Positions 36,491-45,929 of a stretch of DNA of 64,000 bases are shown one piece after another; position 1 is the first letter of the stretch; each line of letters begins with the position of its first letter. The notes under the pieces are model-generated. The model was not told the DNA's origin, did not search any database, and saw nothing but the letters and a program-made list of their open reading frames with translations. Origin of the DNA: Paraburkholderia flagellata (GTDB lineage Bacteria > Pseudomonadota > Gammaproteobacteria > Burkholderiales > Burkholderiaceae); the NCBI RefSeq assembly GCF_021390645.1, contig NZ_JAJEJT010000005.1, positions 558,001 to 622,000 of the forward strand, given 5' to 3'. Position numbers and translations under genes: made by a program.

Positions 36491-36864
36491 GTTGTTTGCG
36501 TTCGGGGACGTGGAGCCCGGCAATGCATTTATCGCGCGCCAGGCTGTGAATGGTTGTGGGCGCAGTGTAGCGCGGTATACCTTTGACTTCGCTCCGCCGG
36601 GCGTTGCTGAATTGCCTGTTATGAGCGCTTGCGCGCGTTTGTCCTCGAATGCGGGGTTCACCGCACGCGATTTCATTCCCTTGCGGCGCACCTACGGCGG
36701 TTGGTCTCCGTCTATGGGGGCTGGTTACCAATCGGATTGGCCTGAACAAACTGTATGACGTTTGCTCGCGGTTTTCTCACACCCGCGTGTGTTCGCTTGC
36801 CATCGGGCTTCAAGGTACGTCGCGCTGACTGACGTCTGATTCCCGCGCGTGAGGCATGGTGAGG

Positions 36865-37344
36865 CTACCGTGCTACCCGGAGGTGACTGTCATTGGTGCG
36901 GGTGTCACGTGTCGCCAGATCAACGAGCTTCCCGAGGTGATCACTCGCGCGGACAACGATCTCCATCCGGGTCACGCAGAGCTGGCGGTCGTATTCGTTG
37001 ACCACGGTAGTGAGGCCATCGATCAACGCTTCAGGTACCTTCCAGACGCCGGTCCGGTCTGCCTCGTTGAGCACCTCTTCGAGGCCATGCTCAACGCGTT
37101 CCATTTCCCCGATATCGAGCTTCCCATGTCCCGCGCGGGTGATGAAGCTGGCGATGATGACCACCTGCGAGACGAGATTGATCAGGGACCGGTCCGCTTC
37201 ACCATTGCGCAGGCGCTCAAGCGCGATCCGTGCACGCAACGCGAGATCCGAGGCTTCGCTGCGGGGCATGGGGAGAAAGAGCAACTTTGCGTGCGCTCTG
37301 GCAACTGGTCGACGTGTTGATTGAGAGCTCTTCCTGTTGCGCAT
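36865..37344 (-). CDS. Hypothetical protein (conserved small plasmid-type protein)
   Basis: Predicted 159-residue protein. A basic N-terminus (MRNRKSSQSTRRPVARAHAK) is followed by a helical body: LALRARIALERLRNGEADRSL, LINLVSQVVIIASFITRAG, then VEHGLEEVLNEADRTGVWKV. I recall similar short proteins, sometimes labelled Fis-like, on Burkholderia plasmids, but cannot verify this and see no clear helix-turn-helix. Function unknown. Confidence 0.55.
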   Translation of the reverse strand: MRNRKSSQSTRRPVARAHAKLLFLPMPRSEASDLALRARIALERLRNGEADRSLINLVSQVVIIASFITRAGHGKLDIGEMERVEHGLEEVLNEADRTGVWKVPEALIDGLTTVVNEYDRQLCVTRMEIVVRASDHLGKLVDLATRDTRTNDSHLRVAR

Positions 37345-37401
37345 GTCCGGTAGATGGTTGATCTGGATTTGACCTCACCTATAGCGATGTTCATTCCGGG
37401 A

Positions 37402-38067
37402 TCAAGTGCGACCACCAGATAAAGTTTGCACTAGCCGGTTTGCGGGTTTCGTGACGGGGCCGCCCCAATGAGGTCGCCTTGTGACCCGGTTCCGGCGGTC
37501 CTTCCTCTGTCCCATGCCTTCGTTGCAAGCCGCGGGGCGGCGCGAACGCATGCGATTGCTATGGGCAGTGCGCTCCTGGCGCAGGCGATCGAGTTCACGG
37601 TGTACTCGGCGCTCATCTTCCTGTTCGGGGGTCGGGATGCGCGCGACTGCCCACACCCGGCGCTTACCACCGTAGTAGCGCATCAGCATCGACAGCAGCT
37701 TGTCGCTGTCAAGCCGGTCAGTCTTGGCGCGACGTCTACGCCGGTTTACTTCGATACTGGCTGAATCCACCACCAGATTCGTGATCTGATGTGCTTCCAG
37801 GCAGCGATGCAGCCAGAAGCCATCACGCCCGGCTTCATAACAGCTACGCACCGGTGCATCGCCGACCAGATGACAACGCACCTTGGCCTTCGCAATCGCC
37901 GCGAAGACTGCGGCCGTATCGCCAGTGGCTACTGTGCAGCGGCTTGGCGCGCGTACTCCATCGCCCAGCGAAAGCTTCCAGCTCCTGTCACCCAGTTCGA
38001 AGGCGATATACAGGGATCCGGTGATGGTTGTATCCTGCCCGCGAGGGGCCGTGCGAGGCGCATTCAT
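37402..38067 (-). pseudogene. Truncated IS110-family transposase
   Basis: Predicted 221 codons; IS110 transposases have about 340-400. The N-terminal RuvC-like DEDD domain is recognisable: LYIAFELGDRSWKLSLGDG, VGDAPVRSCYEAGRDGFWLHR, then NLVVDSASIEVNRRRRRAKTD with the catalytic KTDRLDSDKLL, followed by the coiled-coil HRELDRLRQERTAHSNRMRS. After that the sequence loses similarity, and the C-terminal serine-containing domain is missing. It is an inactive remnant. Confidence 0.78.
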
Positions 38068-38260
38068 TTGCGTACTCCTCTTGGAAGACGGGTGTTGGAA
38101 TCTCCGTTTTACTCCAGGAGGCTTACTTCCGCGTCCCCTCCATAGTATCTAGAATAGCCAACCTGGCGGCCGTAGCAACGTGTGACGCTTTCGCCTAATC
38201 GGCAGAAACAGGACGCGCGATGCCGCAGGTGCGCGGCGCAATGATTGTGGGAGCAAGACA

Positions 38261-38581
38261 GTGAACGATGAACTAAGGGCGCAGATTGGTGTTGTCGCGG
38301 GCAAGCTCGTGCAGGAAGCGATGACGACCGGTCTGACATGGGAGGAAATAGTCGCCGCGTTTGGCCTCGCTGCTAAAGCGACCGCGCAGGCCGCAGCGAG
38401 TGCGGGCGATGCGCCGGCATCTGAGTGCGTAGCACGTGCGCGCAGCTGTTTCGAAGATGCGTTCGCGCAGGACGTCCACGTCGTCATTGCGGATGGCGGT
38501 GCGCCAAAGCGCGACGCCGAAGCCGTTGAGAATCCGCTTCTGGCAACTGCCCGCCGTCGTCAGGCATCCAAACTTCATTGA
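38261..38581 (+). CDS. Hypothetical protein
   Basis: Predicted 106-residue protein starting at GTG with GGGAG 8 bases upstream. It is Ala-rich and helical (LRAQIGVVAGKLVQEAMTTG, then TWEEIVAAFGLAAKA), which could be a small helix-turn-helix-like unit. Not recognised. Confidence 0.45.
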   Translation: MNDELRAQIGVVAGKLVQEAMTTGLTWEEIVAAFGLAAKATAQAAASAGDAPASECVARARSCFEDAFAQDVHVVIADGGAPKRDAEAVENPLLATARRRQASKLH

Positions 38582-38625
38582 CCCGCGGGCGACCTCCTCG
38601 CCGCGGATAACGTGGCACACCCTGA

Positions 38626-38787
38626 TCAGTCATCCCAGGAAAACCTGGGAGAGAACTGGCCTCCGCGAGCCTCCCACACCATCTTCCAGATGATCGCCCG
38701 GCGCTGCGGGTCGGTGGCAAGTCGCCCGACACGGCGCAACTTTTGAGCGTACCGGAACCAGACCACCTGATGCGCTTTATGCGTCAT
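38626..38787 (-). CDS. Small hypothetical ORF or fragment
   Basis: Minus-strand frame of 53 codons reading MTHKAHQVVWFRYAQKLRRV then RRAIIWKMVWEARGGQFS. The composition (Trp, Arg, Lys) is protein-like, but there is no clear ribosome binding site, and the frame is open upstream of the ATG, so it may be the 3' end of a lost gene. Confidence 0.3.
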   Translation of the reverse strand: MTHKAHQVVWFRYAQKLRRVGRLATDPQRRAIIWKMVWEARGGQFSPRFSWDD

Positions 38788-38859
38788 GGCGCGACGGGCC
38801 TGGCACGCTTCATAACAGGATCGCCTGCTGCAGCAGGCCGTAACGACTGGCGCGTACCG

Positions 38860-39039
38860 GGAGAGATCGGAGGCGGATTGTCGGCAGAGAGCAGGGCGGC
38901 CAGTGCCGGCTGCGGGCAGGCGCTGATTGCACGGGTCGCAGAGGATCTGGCGCGGTTCGGCAGGGCCAACCTCGCCAGCATGCGTGCCTTTTACCTCACC
39001 TGGCCCGAAGCTGAGATTATCCAGACAGCGTATGGATAA
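38860..39039 (+). pseudogene. Remnant of a DUF1016 (YhcG-type) nuclease gene
   Basis: The frame gives GQALIARVAEDLARFGRANLASMRAFYLTWPEAEIIQT. This matches the N-terminal DUF1016 pattern YGExLIxRLAxDLxxRFGRGFGxxNLxxMRxFYLxWPEIxQT with an internal deletion after RFGR. The catalytic PDDEXK domain is absent. A decayed fragment of an accessory nuclease gene. Confidence 0.6.
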
Positions 39040-39570
39040 TCGGCTGTCCGCGAGAACGTCCAGACGCCGTTTGTAGAATCGCGTGAGCAGTTCCGCTGCC
39101 CGCAGACGACTTGGGGGAGGACAATGTTAATTAGTAATGCAATGTAATTAAAAGTGATGGCGACACTCGGTCTTACGTGACTCACCGCCGTCACGGAGTC
39201 TGCTGCGACCACCAGTTGACGCGATGCACCAATACCGTACAACCGAAACCTCTGTTACAGCCAGTCGAAGTTCGACCGACTGAGCAACTCCGGGCCTTTT
39301 CGATCTGATTTCAACATCACCAAATGGCAGCCCTTAACGGGAATTGCCAGAAAGGCACGGCGGGGTGGCCTATCCAGGGTAACAGAATCGGTTCATCATA
39401 TGAAGTGAGCGGCCTCCAGAGGCGCGGGTCTGCAGGCGGGGCGAAAGACGCCAACCGGCCCTGATGTTCCGCAACCCGGTGCGCAGCTTCGAATCTCGCG
39501 ACAATCACATCGCGCTCTTGCGAGCGGCCATTCAATCCGCCCCCGAGTTCCTCTGCCGCATCAACGATAT
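39040..39570. other. No firmly supported gene
   Basis: An 85-codon minus-strand frame (39574 to 39317) starts with TTG overlapping the LuxR stop (TGATTG) and could be coupled to it, but has no motif. Otherwise nothing is seen. Confidence 0.4.
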
Positions 39571-40704
39571 TCAATCACTAGTTGCAATGTCAATCACGTG
39601 GCGGTGCACAAGGGCCACCAATTCGCCTTGGCGCTGGGTGCCCGTCTTATTCAACAACGATTTCAGCTGACTGCGGACCGTATTCAGGCTCACGACTTTG
39701 CTGGTCGCAATTTCCTCGAGACTACGCCCATCCGCAAGTTCGCTGGCCAGCCGGGCCTCGGCTCTTGTCAACATGAATAGTTGCTGCAGGATCTCGGGGG
39801 TGGACGCGTTCGCATGCTGAGTGTCCCGCACCAGCACCATGGCCATCGGCCGGTCGGTGATCGCGCTCAGGTCGCCCGCATTTACCGGCGCGACTATCAC
39901 CGACAACGGCGTATGTCGAGCTCGCTGTAATGTGAGTGCGCCAGACAGGGGCGACAGTCGTTCCAGGTTTTCGCGATTGCACGCCAGTTGGACGAAGCGA
40001 AGCAGGGTTTGGGTCGTCGCGGACGAGTCAGTCGACAGGTGTCTATTGGTCTCCACCAGCCCGTCGGCCTTCTCAAAGAGGGATTGCGCCGCGCGGTTCG
40101 CAAAAAGGACTTTTGAGGTTTGGTCAGTCAGGATTACCGCAATGGAAAGGCGGTCCATCGCGGCTAGTCCCATGTCACGCTCAATCGCGTGACGCATGAA
40201 CGTGGAGCGCAACTGGAACGCGCGTTGCAGGTGCGGCAACAGTAGTGCCATCTTGCGTCGGTCGTTACCGTCGAACTCGGCCGCATTGTGGCTCGCCTGC
40301 ACACCGATCATTCCAATCTCGTGCGGGCTGACGGAAACTCCTCCACCGACCACGAAATACATTTCCGCTTTTCTGAGGAAATCGAAATGCTCGCTGCGGG
40401 TGAGTAGAGCGTTGGGAACCAGTTCCGCGCCGATGTAAGCCCTGTCGAGCCCTTTCGCAATCGCGCCTTCGGCACGGATATCTGTAGCGTGGTAGTGATC
40501 CTGATATTCCTGCATTAGAGCGGGGGAAACGTTTGCGGTGCAACCTAGCACGACTGTTTCACCGTTCGAGCGTATTTGTATCGTACAACTATGGGTACCG
40601 AACATGTCTGCGATCTGCCGGCTCACGCTTGACCAACGACCGCTTTCGATCGCTGCATCGTACGCAGCATTGAGCAGGCGGCTGAATTCTTCCAGCTCTG
40701 TCAT
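39571..40704 (-). CDS. LuxR-type (GerE HTH) transcriptional regulator
   Basis: Predicted 377-residue regulator. The C-terminal 60 residues form a LuxR/GerE helix-turn-helix: FMLTRAEARLASELADGRSLEEIA, then VVSLNTVRSQLKSLLNKTGTQRQGELVALV. The N-terminal 300 residues have a PAS-like portion around AVILTDQTSKVLFANRAAQSLF and no receiver Asp motif, so it is not a classic response regulator. It stands alone in the accessory region. Target unknown. Confidence 0.82.
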   Translation of the reverse strand: MTELEEFSRLLNAAYDAAIESGRWSSVSRQIADMFGTHSCTIQIRSNGETVVLGCTANVSPALMQEYQDHYHATDIRAEGAIAKGLDRAYIGAELVPNALLTRSEHFDFLRKAEMYFVVGGGVSVSPHEIGMIGVQASHNAAEFDGNDRRKMALLLPHLQRAFQLRSTFMRHAIERDMGLAAMDRLSIAVILTDQTSKVLFANRAAQSLFEKADGLVETNRHLSTDSSATTQTLLRFVQLACNRENLERLSPLSGALTLQRARHTPLSVIVAPVNAGDLSAITDRPMAMVLVRDTQHANASTPEILQQLFMLTRAEARLASELADGRSLEEIATSKVVSLNTVRSQLKSLLNKTGTQRQGELVALVHRHVIDIATSD

Positions 40705-41019
40705 TGAGGCCCCCAGTTACTGCACTGACGCGCGCCAAAATCTTCAGTTTTTCACTAATTTGGGTGATGCCGTTTTCATTTCACAAACCTAACATAAACG
40801 GGCGAACTGGTCGATTGGCAACTATCAGAATGCTTGCTTCACATTGCGCCGCTCATTTGTCTGAAGTGTGAAAGATCTCGGCTTTTTAATTGACATGTCA
40901 AGCGTCGTGAGACGTTCGAAGCGCAGAATGAGTGCGATGTTGAGCCTATAGATATGCACGCGCAGGTGTGCGTGCAGTGAAATCCAAATAACGGTGCTCA
41001 CGGTGCTAACGGGGGAAAT
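40705..41019. other. Divergent promoter region
   Basis: AT-richer than the surroundings. It should hold the promoters of the LuxR gene and of the lipoprotein-like gene at 41020. No coding frame seen. Confidence 0.4.
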
Positions 41020-41268
41020 ATGACGATCAGAACCACGGCTACAGTTTCGATGCTGTCAATCCTGGCGGCTTGCTGCGGAGGAAGCGATGATCCGTGCCAA
41101 CAATACAACGGCGGCAACAATTGGACGCTTGCACGTCGACGCAAGCGGCTGACACTTCTGCCGGAGCAAGTCAGCCGACGGTGTCAACTGCGATCCCAGA
41201 GGGCATTGGGGATGCGGGCAGTGGTACTGCCGTCGCCGTGGCAACAACGATTAGCAACTAAGAACTGA
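41020..41268 (+). CDS. Putative short lipoprotein, possibly frameshifted
   Basis: Predicted 82 residues with GGGGGAAA before the ATG. The N-terminus is a lipoprotein signal ending in LAAC (cysteine 18). After about residue 45 the reading is unlike a lipoprotein, while another frame (about 41130-41261) gives a Thr/Ser/Ala-rich tail, TQAADTSAGASQPTVSTAIP, more like an exported protein. A frameshift is suspected. Confidence 0.4.
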   Translation: MTIRTTATVSMLSILAACCGGSDDPCQQYNGGNNWTLARRRKRLTLLPEQVSRRCQLRSQRALGMRAVVLPSPWQQRLATKN

Positions 41269-41462
41269 AGTGTTTGATAGTACGTTCAGTATTCCGGCGC
41301 TGACTTGCCGGGAGGTTCGGACCTGTCCACGTCGTGTATCGAGACGTGCCTCCGGGGGGAGCGACGTTTTTACAAGAATCGAAAGCTGCAGCGCGCAGAT
41401 GACCCGATGGACCGGACCAGGTAGCAGACGCACAGTAAAGTTATTGACGGGGCCTTCATCAA

Positions 41463-41822
41463 ATGACTAGCCAGCCAACGTTGTCCCTGATCAGCAGTGC
41501 TGGAGTGTGCGCTGGGTCACTACTTTACTTCAGCCCGACACTTGTGGCGCTGGTACGTTCACACCATAGGTTCAAGATGGTGGTGCTCATCAACCTCTTC
41601 GCTGGTTGGACCATTTGCGGTTGGTATGTTGCCTACTATCTGGCATCAGGACCCGTGAAAGGCGCTGACGGATTGCGTGCGCGGGGCCGGATTCGCCTGC
41701 ATCTGCCCTGGTACAAGGGCTTGCATGGCAGGGATGCAAACGCTGCTACCCCTGATCTCCTGACCTCGTTTGGAACTTCGACAGATGCACTCCAGGGAGC
41801 GCTGCTGCGAAAGCGGGAGTGA
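41463..41822 (+). CDS. Superinfection-immunity-like membrane protein
   Basis: Predicted 119 residues. The first 65 match the small Imm_superinfect family: LLYFSPTLVALVRSHHRFKM, then VLINLFAGWTICGWYVAYYLA, two membrane helices. Members of the family are related to the phage T4 Imm protein, but most bacterial copies have no tested role. The remaining 55 residues do not look like the family, so the end may be frameshifted. Confidence 0.65.
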   Translation: MTSQPTLSLISSAGVCAGSLLYFSPTLVALVRSHHRFKMVVLINLFAGWTICGWYVAYYLASGPVKGADGLRARGRIRLHLPWYKGLHGRDANAATPDLLTSFGTSTDALQGALLRKRE

Positions 41823-41980
41823 CGACGCGCAACCAGCGCAGGCGACATCAGGGAATCGGCGTTGGCATCGTTGAGGTGATGCCTCCCCGAGTGCGACCAT
41901 GAAAGATCAGTTCGCTGTCTTGTCTCTTCGGCGCGTCGCGCGACCCGAAATCGGTTCAGTGCCAAAGGAGGTGGTGCGGT

Positions 41981-42226
41981 ATGAGTATGCAACTCGATGA
42001 TGTTTCAGGTGCTGTTTGGTTCTTTTGGGGGCTGTTCGTCATTTTTCTGACGCTCACTTTCATCCTGAGGCGGCTCTCGCTTCGGCGTCGCCGTCAGTTG
42101 TATGACTACCCTCCGAGCGTCTACCGCTTCCGTGCGCGTCGCATGTACAGGGTTTATGCCACGACCCTGGCCCTGAGTGTAGTGGCTGCGGTGGCGACGG
42201 ATGTCTTCTGGCGATTCTCGTTATAG
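41981..42226 (+). CDS. Small membrane protein
   Basis: Predicted 81 residues, with AAAGGAGGTGG before the ATG. Two hydrophobic helices (AVWFFWGLFVIFLTLTFIL and VYATTLALSVVAAVATDVFW) flank a basic loop with LRRLSLRRRRQL. Not recognised. It may be expressed with the membrane protein upstream. Confidence 0.55.
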   Translation: MSMQLDDVSGAVWFFWGLFVIFLTLTFILRRLSLRRRRQLYDYPPSVYRFRARRMYRVYATTLALSVVAAVATDVFWRFSL

Positions 42227-42586
42227 GAGCACTGCGTGGCCCTGCTCCTGACACCAAGCGCCGTCCTTCGGCGATGCCGTCAGAAGATTGAATGGCCCCG
42301 ACTTTCAGTGCCAAAGGCAACGTTAGTCTTCGGCGTTCGAGAGCACGAACACTTCAATCGGATCGATAGTGAAAGATTTTGCAAAAGCAAATTTCCCAAG
42401 AATCGCCGAAAGTTGCTTCGATTTGCGAATTAATGTAACGACTGCCAGTTTGGGTCGCAATTGCACTTTTGGATAGGTGGGAGCCGAACTGGACCGTGGC
42501 GTGCAGGTCCGTTATTTGAGTAGAGCAACCGTTCGAATGACCATTTAAGCACGAAGACGAACGACCGGAAGCCGCACACCGGCTCA
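42227..42586. other. No supported gene
   Basis: About 360 bases; nothing recognisable on either strand. Confidence 0.4.
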
Positions 42587-42700
42587 ATGACTTCGGTTAC
42601 ACATCGCTGGCCGCCCGAGAACCGCGACCGGACATACTACTTTTGCAGCAGAAAATGTCTGGATGCCTTCCGCACGGCCCCTGAGCGGTACCCTGCAGGA
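42587..42700 (+). pseudogene. YHS-domain remnant
   Basis: The frame THRWPPENRDRTYYFCSRKC, then LDAFRTAPERYPAGK, matches the YHS metal-binding domain (TYYFCSxxCxxxFxxxPExY) found in copper and heavy-metal P-type ATPases. The domain start (DPVCGM) is missing, and the frame continues across an opposite-strand gene. Most likely a leftover of a metal-resistance gene. Confidence 0.55.
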
Positions 42701-42768
42701 AAGCGCGCGAGAGCGCCGCAGCTGGCGATTGACGCATCGATGAGGGGCCTTTTGCGCCACGACCCAAG

Positions 42769-43578
42769 TCATCGCACTGCCGGTGGTTCCGCGTCGGTTG
42801 GAACGCCGGCCAGGTGTCGAAACAGTGCCAGCGCCCGGTTCGCCGTAGAGGCCTCGTGCCCGCTCGCAATGAAACTGCTGGCTTGCCGGTCGATGCGCAC
42901 GAGAATATACAGGCCCCATACGTCGTCCGCCTGGCGCTGTGCGAACACTACCGTCTGCAGCGCAGCCGGCTGAAACAGTGTCAGTCCGAACGCACGGACC
43001 GGCGACACATTTTCCTCGGCCAGCGCCACCCGGTGGAGACTGCGCTCCAGCACGCGCACCTTGTACACCAAGGGGCCGGAGCGGCTGTCGTCCACCCAAT
43101 AGTAATAGGTTCGACCGGCCTGCAGTTCCGACGGGCGGAAATCATCCCGCCGCTTCCCGCCCTCCGCGGGTCCGGCCAGCGCTGCAGCGTCCAGGAACAA
43201 GGGACGCCACTTGTTGTCGGTCGTCGACCAGTAGCGCACGGTGCGCAGGGTGGAGACCGCCCCGGCACGTGTCAACAGCGTCTCGGGGCCGTTGGCGACG
43301 CGGACCAGCCCTGCGAGCGCGACGACAACTCGGGAGCGGGACGCGGCAGGCCATCCGGTGCACGAGGACGGCCGCCACACACCCGTATCGAGTTGCTCGG
43401 CGCGCAGGATCGCCATCGCGGGTTGCTCGCCCAGCGACGCGTAGGCTGGCACCGGCGATGTCCCGCACGGCGGCGTTGGCAAAGGCGTTGCCATGGCAAA
43501 GCCGGCGGCAGCCACCAGCGGCACGCAGCGGGCTGCTGCCTTCAGGCAATACATACCGCGAGGATGCGCAACCTTCAT
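42769..43578 (-). CDS. Exported hypothetical protein (DUF6675-like)
   Basis: Predicted 269-residue protein. The ATG at 43578 is chosen for GGGAGG 10 bases upstream and because it starts a signal peptide (KAAARCVPLVAAAGFAMATP). The body contains RTVRYWSTTDNKWRPLFLDA and SELQAGRTYYYWVDDSRSG, and ends after VFAQRQADDVWGLYILVRI. This resembles a group of exported Burkholderia proteins that I recall as DUF6675; the name needs checking. Likely periplasmic or outer-membrane associated. Function unknown. Confidence 0.62.
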   Translation of the reverse strand: MKVAHPRGMYCLKAAARCVPLVAAAGFAMATPLPTPPCGTSPVPAYASLGEQPAMAILRAEQLDTGVWRPSSCTGWPAASRSRVVVALAGLVRVANGPETLLTRAGAVSTLRTVRYWSTTDNKWRPLFLDAAALAGPAEGGKRRDDFRPSELQAGRTYYYWVDDSRSGPLVYKVRVLERSLHRVALAEENVSPVRAFGLTLFQPAALQTVVFAQRQADDVWGLYILVRIDRQASSFIASGHEASTANRALALFRHLAGVPTDAEPPAVR

Positions 43579-43927
43579 CAGCACTGGCCTCCCAGAAATA
43601 GGTTTTCTCACGCAACACCGGATAGAGGATGACGAACTTGACGCAGTCGATCCCGGATGACTGCTTTCGAAGGATTGTTGAAAAACTCTCTTCGTTGCGC
43701 AGCAGGACCGGCTCGCGAAAAGTCGACCTCTCAGATCGTCCCACAAACCGCTCGTGAGCATCGGCTAGGGGTAAGAGGAAACCTGAACACTTCGCCGAAC
43801 GCCTGGTCGCAGAGTTCTGCAAATGTGAGGGACTTTCCGATCTCCGTACGACGCCGAAGTCGCGGACATCAACTGCCAGAACTGAGGTGTCAGCCATCGC
43901 CTCCGAGCGCCTGTCGGCCGCCTCGGG
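43579..43927. other. No supported gene
   Basis: Interval upstream of the exported protein gene and downstream of the phosphate transporter gene. It should hold the promoter of the former. Nothing else is recognised. Confidence 0.4.
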
Positions 43928-45388
43928 TCACGCAAGAAGATAAAAGAACGTGCCCGCTAAAACGATTGTGACTGGCAAGGTAATCAGCCAGGTCGCGCCG
44001 ATCCGGATGAGGGTGCGCCTTTGCACACCTTGTCCGCTGGCAGCCATCGTGCCCGCAATGCCCGACGTAATGATATGGGTCGTGCTGACGGGTAACCCCG
44101 TCAAACCCGCCGTGCCGATCAACAGTGAGCCGACGAGTTCCGAGCTTGCGCCTTGTCCTGGCGTCATTTTCTGGCGCCCGAGTCGCTCGCCGAGCGTGCG
44201 GACGACGCGCCGGTATCCAACCATCGTGCCCGCACCGAGACAGACGGCGCTGAGTACGCGCACCCACCAGGGAGCGTATTCGACCGGCGTGCTCATCGAT
44301 TTGAGCAGCATGGATGCCTGTTTGCGCTCGGTTTCGGGGACGTTCTTCTTCTGGCTGACGTATTTCATTTCAGAGATTACGTCGTACACATAGCCGCGCA
44401 ACTGGGAACGTGTTGCGCGTTCGCCAGCTTGCACCGGCTGGTTGGTGCGGAGTGCATCTGCTTCGCGTAGCGTATCGGGCGCGGCGCGCTGAAGTGCTTG
44501 TGCAGCATTGAGACCCTGCGTCTTGACGTCGTCGCCATACTCGGCGATCAGCGGTACGGCCTGTGATCCGTATTGGCTCAATTGCTTGATCTGTCCTGCG
44601 GACTGGGGGTTTAGCGCATACGTCGCCGGCAGCAGGCCGATAACGGTCAACATGATGAGGCCAATGCTTTTTTGTCCGTCGTTCGTGCCATGCGAAATGC
44701 TGACTGTCGTGCACGTCGTAATCAACAGTGCGCGCATCCACCATACGGGTCTCTTTCCGTCGCGAGGCGCTTCGAGCAGCTCTCCGCGTCGCACGACCAT
44801 CCGCAGGATCCAATAGAGGCCTCCGGCAATAGCGAACCCGAGCACAGGGGAAACCGCAAGCGCTTTGAGAACGGTAACGATCTGGTGCCAGTCCACGCCT
44901 TCAGCGAGGTCTCGCGATTTGAGTAACGCATCGGCAGCCGCGACGCCAATCAACGAACCAATCACACAATGGGAACTGCTGTTCGGGATCGCGAAGTACC
45001 ACGTTAGTACATTCCAAAGCAGTGCAGAAGAAAAAATCGATACGAGCATCGGGACTGCGGGCGAGCCGTCGGGCGGCGTCAACACGTCGGGGGGCAGGAT
45101 CGTGACGAGAGCGAACGCCACCGATATCCCACCGACAAGCACGCCAACGAGGTTCATAAGACCCGACCAGACCACTGCGGGCACCGGTCCGAGCGAATTC
45201 GTATAGATGACGGTTGCGACCGCATTTGAGGAATCGTGGAATCCGTTGCTCACCTCAAAGGCAAGTACCATGATCAGGCAAACGACCAGCATGGCAATAA
45301 CGAACGGCGACGAGGGGCGAAATGAGCGAGCATTGTGCACTCTAGAGTGCGGGATTGCAGCGATTGCCCTTGATACTGCCAATGGCAT
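43928..45388 (-). CDS. Inorganic phosphate transporter, PiT family
   Basis: Predicted 486-residue inner-membrane low-affinity phosphate (metal-phosphate):H+ symporter. The two duplicated PiT signatures are visible: FEVSNGFHDSSNAVATVI near the N-terminus and SISHGTNDGQKSIGLIML in the middle, with a cytoplasmic loop of about 100 residues and about ten membrane helices; GLPVSTTHIITSGIAGTM is the third family mark. Close to PitA length (499). Start taken at the ATG at 45388; an ATG at 45292, just before the first helix, is also possible. Confidence 0.9.
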   Translation of the reverse strand: MPLAVSRAIAAIPHSRVHNARSFRPSSPFVIAMLVVCLIMVLAFEVSNGFHDSSNAVATVIYTNSLGPVPAVVWSGLMNLVGVLVGGISVAFALVTILPPDVLTPPDGSPAVPMLVSIFSSALLWNVLTWYFAIPNSSSHCVIGSLIGVAAADALLKSRDLAEGVDWHQIVTVLKALAVSPVLGFAIAGGLYWILRMVVRRGELLEAPRDGKRPVWWMRALLITTCTTVSISHGTNDGQKSIGLIMLTVIGLLPATYALNPQSAGQIKQLSQYGSQAVPLIAEYGDDVKTQGLNAAQALQRAAPDTLREADALRTNQPVQAGERATRSQLRGYVYDVISEMKYVSQKKNVPETERKQASMLLKSMSTPVEYAPWWVRVLSAVCLGAGTMVGYRRVVRTLGERLGRQKMTPGQGASSELVGSLLIGTAGLTGLPVSTTHIITSGIAGTMAASGQGVQRRTLIRIGATWLITLPVTIVLAGTFFYLLA

Positions 45389-45854
45389 GCCAAGGCGCGT
45401 GAAGATTTTGTGACCTGTGTTGTCTCGAAGACGTCAACAGATTGGTTGGAATCGCAACCTCGCAATGACGCGCACAGCAGCGTTTAGTGCACGGTGTGAC
45501 GGCAGCCGGTAGAGATATATTCGTGTTGCGAGGTTGGGTACGATCTGACCGCAGCGATCGTGCGGCGTTTGGAGGCATCGCTGGGCGATGTCGTCGGCGA
45601 TCTGCCACGTGGGCCGGCGTGCGGTATGCAGGGTGTCGTTCGCCTGCGCGGCCGGGAAGCGCAGGCCGTTCATGATATGGGCTGCGGCGACAATAACGAC
45701 TGACGCGTTTGCCCTGCACACTCGAGCATTCTCACGGAGTCACAGCGTGCAACCAATGCGAAGGGCGTTGCCGCTGCGGCAATGTTTGTAGTTTCAGCGG
45801 TTTGCGGGCCGACCGTGAAGTCGGCCGCGACGCTGATCTGCCACGCCTATTTCG
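45389..45854. other. No firmly supported gene
   Basis: A minus-strand frame of 95 codons (45721 to 45434) is open but has no motif and no convincing ribosome binding site. The right edge is next to the 24-residue peptide gene. Confidence 0.35.
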
Positions 45855-45929
45855 TCAATGAAAGATGAGATACAGAATGACAAGAACCACTAACGGTACG
45901 CCAAGAAGCCAGCCAAGCAAGTAAGGCAT
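45855..45929 (-). CDS. 24-residue single-pass membrane peptide
   Basis: Predicted 24-residue protein with GGGAG 9 bases before the ATG. It starts MPYLLGWLLGVPLVVLV and is hydrophobic throughout except for a C-terminal His. Similar tiny membrane proteins occur in many proteobacteria, but I cannot name this one. The long in-frame extension upstream is not needed. Function unknown. Confidence 0.55.
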   Translation of the reverse strand: MPYLLGWLLGVPLVVLVILYLIFH

